NCBI RefSeq assembly: GCF_014649835.1
Contig: NZ_BMTU01000015.1
Location: 111,813 to 175,812 of the forward strand
Direction: 5' to 3'
Source: Streptomyces pilosus
GTDB lineage: Bacteria; Actinomycetota; Actinomycetes; Streptomycetales; Streptomycetaceae
Length of the DNA stretch: 64,000 nucleotides
The translations under genes and the position numbers were made by a program. Shown one piece after another: positions 61,301 to 64,000 of this stretch. Below the pieces are notes generated by a model. That model did no database searches. It was not told where the DNA came from and saw only the letters and a list, made by a program, of their open reading frames with translations. How positions within the stretch are numbered: the first letter of the stretch is position 1; each line of letters begins with the position of its first letter.

Positions 61301-61870
61301 CCCGGGCCGCCCGGCGACCATCTCCAGCTCGCGCTCGTCCGGCTTGTCCGCCAACGGCACGGTGACCCCGCTCTCCACGAACCCCACCTTGCGGTAGAAG
61401 CCCAGCGCCCGCGCGTTCTCCGCGTGCACGACGAGCCGCACCCGCTCCACGCCGCGCCCCCACGCCCACTCCAGCGCCGCGTCGAACAGCGCCCCGGTCA
61501 GCCCGCTCCCCCGGTGCCCGGGCGCCACGTACACGCCCACCAGGTGCCCCTGCCGTCGCTCGACGGGCATCCCCGCCCAGTCCGTGGTTCCGGCCTCCTC
61601 GATGAGCACGGCGACCGTGCCCACCCAGCGCCCGTCCTCCGTCTCGGCGACGAACTGCCGTGCCCCGCCGGACTCCTCGGCCCCGTTCGCCGCGCGCTCC
61701 CGCCAGTACGAGTCCGGCCGGTCCACGGCCTTCTCGTAGGTGTCCAGGAAGGCGAGATCGGCGACCGGATCCCGCAGCGCGGTGAGCCGCAGCTCCTTCA
61801 CGGCGGGCCACTCGTCCGCCCGCACCGGCCGGATCACACAGTCCCCGAAGGTCACGACGCCTGTCCTCAT
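61289..61870 (-). CDS. GNAT-family N-acetyltransferase
   Basis: A 193-residue single GNAT domain. The acetyl-CoA loop is VYVAPGHRGSGLTGALFD, followed by the C-terminal VHAENARALGFYRKVGFVES. Substrate unknown. The ATG at 61870 is used; an in-frame GTG at 61879 is possible. Neither start has a ribosome site. Confidence 0.87.
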   Translation of the reverse strand: MRTGVVTFGDCVIRPVRADEWPAVKELRLTALRDPVADLAFLDTYEKAVDRPDSYWRERAANGAEESGGARQFVAETEDGRWVGTVAVLIEEAGTTDWAGMPVERRQGHLVGVYVAPGHRGSGLTGALFDAALEWAWGRGVERVRLVVHAENARALGFYRKVGFVESGVTVPLADKPDERELEMVAGRPGSDR

Positions 61871-61964
61871 GGCCGCCACGGTAGTACCGGGGTACTACGC
61901 CCCTCACCCCGATTACGGCCCCGGCCCGACGCGCACCGCTCCCCCCGCGCACGATGATCGACCC

Positions 61965-63275
61965 ATGACTCGGCTCCGACCGGCGGACGAACCCACCACC
62001 ATGGACCCCGTGACGAACGAACAGGAGGCGGCGCCGTCGACGGGCGTTCGCACGACGGAGCCGCTCACCCAGCACGTGCAACGCGCCAACGAGTGGATCC
62101 GGGACTTCGACCGGCGCCATCCGCTGCTGTGGGACACCGTCTTCACCGGCTTCTGGACGACGGCCGCGCTCATCGACTGGACCGGGGGCGGCTGGCGCAA
62201 CGTCACCCACAACCCGGACACCCCCGGCCCGCTCCTCCTGGTCCTGAGCCTCGGCCTGTCCGTCCCCCTCCTGTGGCGCCGCACCCACCCCGGGACCGTC
62301 ATGGCCGCGATGGCCCCGTTCGCCGTCGTCAACGCCTGGTCGGGCGCCACCCTCCAGGCGGCCCTGCTCCAGCTGGTCGTCATCTACCACATGGCCCTGC
62401 GCCGCCCCCTGCGCGACCTGTGGTGGGCGACGGCCCTGATGCTCACCCCAGTGACGGTGTCCACGGCCCGCTACGGCGAGGGCCAGTGGAGCCAGCAGAT
62501 CGGCTCGTACGTGACGTCCGTCGGCGTGGCCGTCCTCATCGGCGTCACCATCCGCACCCGCGAGAACTACACCGAGGCCCTGGAGGACCGTGCCCGCCGT
62601 CTGGAGACCGAACGCGACCAGCAGGCCCGCATCGCGACCGCCGCCGAACGCGCCCGGATCGCCCGCGAGATGCACGACATCATCGGTCACCACCTGTCCG
62701 TCATCACGGGACTGGCCGACGGCGGCCGGTACGCGGCCACCCGGTCCCCGGACCGCGCCGCGCAGGCCCTGGACGCCATCGGCACCACGAGCCGTCAGGC
62801 ACTGGGCGAACTGCGCCGCCTGCTCGACGTCCTCCGCGACGACGACACCGCCCTCCCCGCGGAGCGGAACCCGCAGCCCGGCCTCACCGACCTGGACCGT
62901 CTCGTCGACGGCGTCCGCGCCGCGGGCCTGCCCGTCCGGCTCATCACCGAGGGCCGGCCGTCCGCTCTGCCCCCCGGCCGCGAGCTCACCGTCTACCGGG
63001 TCGTCCAGGAGGCCCTCACCAACACCCTCAAGCACGCCGGCCCCGACGCCACCGCGGAGATCACCCTGGTTCACGGTGACGGCGGCGCCGTCACGGTCAC
63101 CGTCACCGACACGGGCCGGGGCACCCCGCTCCCCTCCCCGACCGACGGCCGCGGCCTCCCCGGAATGCGGGAACGAACGGCCCTGTACGACGGCACCCTT
63201 GAGGCAGGCCCGCGCCCCGCCCCCGCACGGGGCTGGCGCGTCCATCTGCACCTACCGGAGGAAGCACCGCAGTGA
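61965..63275 (+). CDS. NarL-system sensor histidine kinase
   Basis: A 436-residue kinase. Cytoplasmic N-terminus (1-55), about five or six helices (about 58-195), then HisKA_3 with phospho-acceptor H237 (RIAREMHDIIGHHLSV) and a HATPase (VVQEALTNTLKHAG; DTGRGTPL; GRGLPGMRER). Without an extracellular domain, it likely senses a membrane event. The ATG at 61965 is used; ATG 62001 is possible. Coupled to the regulator by GTGA. Confidence 0.9.
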   Translation: MTRLRPADEPTTMDPVTNEQEAAPSTGVRTTEPLTQHVQRANEWIRDFDRRHPLLWDTVFTGFWTTAALIDWTGGGWRNVTHNPDTPGPLLLVLSLGLSVPLLWRRTHPGTVMAAMAPFAVVNAWSGATLQAALLQLVVIYHMALRRPLRDLWWATALMLTPVTVSTARYGEGQWSQQIGSYVTSVGVAVLIGVTIRTRENYTEALEDRARRLETERDQQARIATAAERARIAREMHDIIGHHLSVITGLADGGRYAATRSPDRAAQALDAIGTTSRQALGELRRLLDVLRDDDTALPAERNPQPGLTDLDRLVDGVRAAGLPVRLITEGRPSALPPGRELTVYRVVQEALTNTLKHAGPDATAEITLVHGDGGAVTVTVTDTGRGTPLPSPTDGRGLPGMRERTALYDGTLEAGPRPAPARGWRVHLHLPEEAPQ

Positions 63276-63946
63276 CCACCGTCCTCATCGCCGACGACCA
63301 GCCCTTGCAGCGCTTCGGCTTCCGCATGCTGCTGGAGAGCCAGGACGACCTCACCGTCCTGGGCGAGGCGTCGAACGGCGGCGAAGCCGTCCGCATGACG
63401 GCCGAACTCCACCCGGACGTCGTGCTGATGGACATCCGCATGCCCGGCACGGACGGCATCGAGGCCACCCGCCGCATCGTCGCCTCCGGCGACCGGACCC
63501 GTGTCCTCATCCTCACCACGTTCGACCTGGACGAGTACGCCCACGCGGGTCTGCGCGCGGGTGCCTCGGGGTTCCTCATCAAGGACGCCCAGCCGGAGGA
63601 ACTCCTGTCCGGCATCCGCTCGGTGGCGACCGGGGACGCGGTCGTCGCCCCCAGCCTGACCCGCCGTCTCCTGGACGCCTACGCCCACCGTCTCCCGGCC
63701 GGCAGCGCCACCGCGGGCGCCGCCCGGGACGAGGATCCCCGCCTGTCCACGCTCACGGAGCGGGAACGCGAGATCCTCACGGTCATCGGGAAGGGCTGGA
63801 CGAACACCGAGATCGCCGGCCGGCTTCACCTGGCGGAGTCCACGGTGAAGACCCACGTGGGCCGCATACTCGCGAAGACGGGTTCCCGCGACAGAATCCA
63901 GGCGGTGATCCTGGCCTACGACACGAAATTGGTGGAGCCGTCCTGA
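63272..63946 (+). CDS. NarL/LuxR-family response regulator
   Basis: A 224-residue regulator. Receiver with D8-D9, phospho-acceptor D54 (VVLMDIRMPGTDG) and Lys in FLIKDAQPEE; LuxR-type helix-turn-helix at about 158-218 (LTEREREILTVIGKGWTNTE; HLAESTVKTHVGRILAK). The GTG overlaps the kinase stop. Targets are not evident in the window. A strong terminator follows. Confidence 0.93.
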   Translation: MTTVLIADDQPLQRFGFRMLLESQDDLTVLGEASNGGEAVRMTAELHPDVVLMDIRMPGTDGIEATRRIVASGDRTRVLILTTFDLDEYAHAGLRAGASGFLIKDAQPEELLSGIRSVATGDAVVAPSLTRRLLDAYAHRLPAGSATAGAARDEDPRLSTLTEREREILTVIGKGWTNTEIAGRLHLAESTVKTHVGRILAKTGSRDRIQAVILAYDTKLVEPS

Positions 63947-63951
63947 AATGC

Positions 63952-63985
63952 AGAAAGCCCCGTGCCGAAGGGCACGGGGCTTTCT
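63952..63985 (+). terminator. Strong terminator after the NarL-type system
   Basis: AGAAAGCCCCGTGCC (63952-63966), tetraloop GAAG, and GGCACGGGGCTTTCT (63971-63985) form a perfect 15-bp stem ending in TTTCT, 6 nt after the regulator's stop. Confidence 0.9.
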
Positions 63986-64000
63986 CAACAATTGTTCGGC

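Overview
The window is a piece of a Streptomyces chromosome. Evidence: very high G+C with strongly G/C-biased third positions, many GTG starts, many 4-bp ATGA/GTGA gene overlaps, several leaderless-looking starts, and Streptomyces-specific genes (RsiG, Nur, GlnR, DevA-type GntR regulators, the cmd membrane cluster). From memory, gene order runs closely parallel to the S. coelicolor core chromosome from roughly the devA region down to the cmdABCDEF region; I could not run an alignment. I saw no rRNA, tRNA, transposase, integrase or CRISPR array.

Layout. 1-2000: two DevA-type GntR regulators, each divergent from a 62-residue membrane protein, with shared palindromes between them. 2.1-9.4 kb: Eis-like acetyltransferase, the c-di-GMP-responsive anti-sigma factor RsiG, dtd, ygfZ, the nickel regulator nur, a nitrobindin-like protein, a 32-residue membrane peptide and a coupled operon of three related single-pass membrane proteins. 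9.5-12 kb: DsrE-like, VOC and DUF3099 proteins, then sulfur genes (sseC-like, cysA-like sulfurtransferase) behind a cysteine-containing leader peptide. 12.2-15.5 kb: LmeA-like protein, a Gln/Pro-rich membrane protein, a MoaD/ThiS-like protein ending in GGCR and a hydrolase. 15.7-21 kb: glnR, a LacI regulator, and an HtrA-like protease beside a two-component system. 21-23.2 kb: a secreted pectate lyase-pectinesterase fusion.

23.2-28.4 kb is the clearest accessory segment: a fully overlapping operon coding DUF6507 protein, an 852-residue polymorphic toxin with a PD-(D/E)XK nuclease tip, an Imm49-type immunity protein, a 23-codon bridging ORF and a DUF6177-type protein. The toxin tip is visibly more A+T-rich than its surroundings. 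28.8-39.2 kb holds a secreted 5'-nucleotidase, mshD, an ECF sigma/anti-sigma/ABC operon (with a 35-bp tandem repeat) and a YtrA-type regulator with its own ABC transporter.

39.5-49.5 kb is a phosphate supercluster: ppk, a CHAD protein (with a rare TTA codon) and a Nudix hydrolase, then pstSCAB behind a PHO box, then convergent pit and a DUF47/PhoU-like partner. The 5'-nucleotidase upstream fits the same theme. 49.7-52.2 kb has csoR with its operator, two very small genes, a lipoprotein and a PAP2 phosphatase. 52.4-53.9 kb has a bifunctional cell-wall hydrolase and then the collapsed remains of a HATPase/DUF5753/DUF397 locus. 54.1-61.3 kb is the cmd cluster, a conserved type IV secretion-like membrane complex (pilin-like, VirB8-like, VirB6-like, PrgI/VirB4-like, VirB4 ATPase, TraG-like protein without Walker A). 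The window ends with an acetyltransferase and a NarL-type two-component system closed by a strong terminator.
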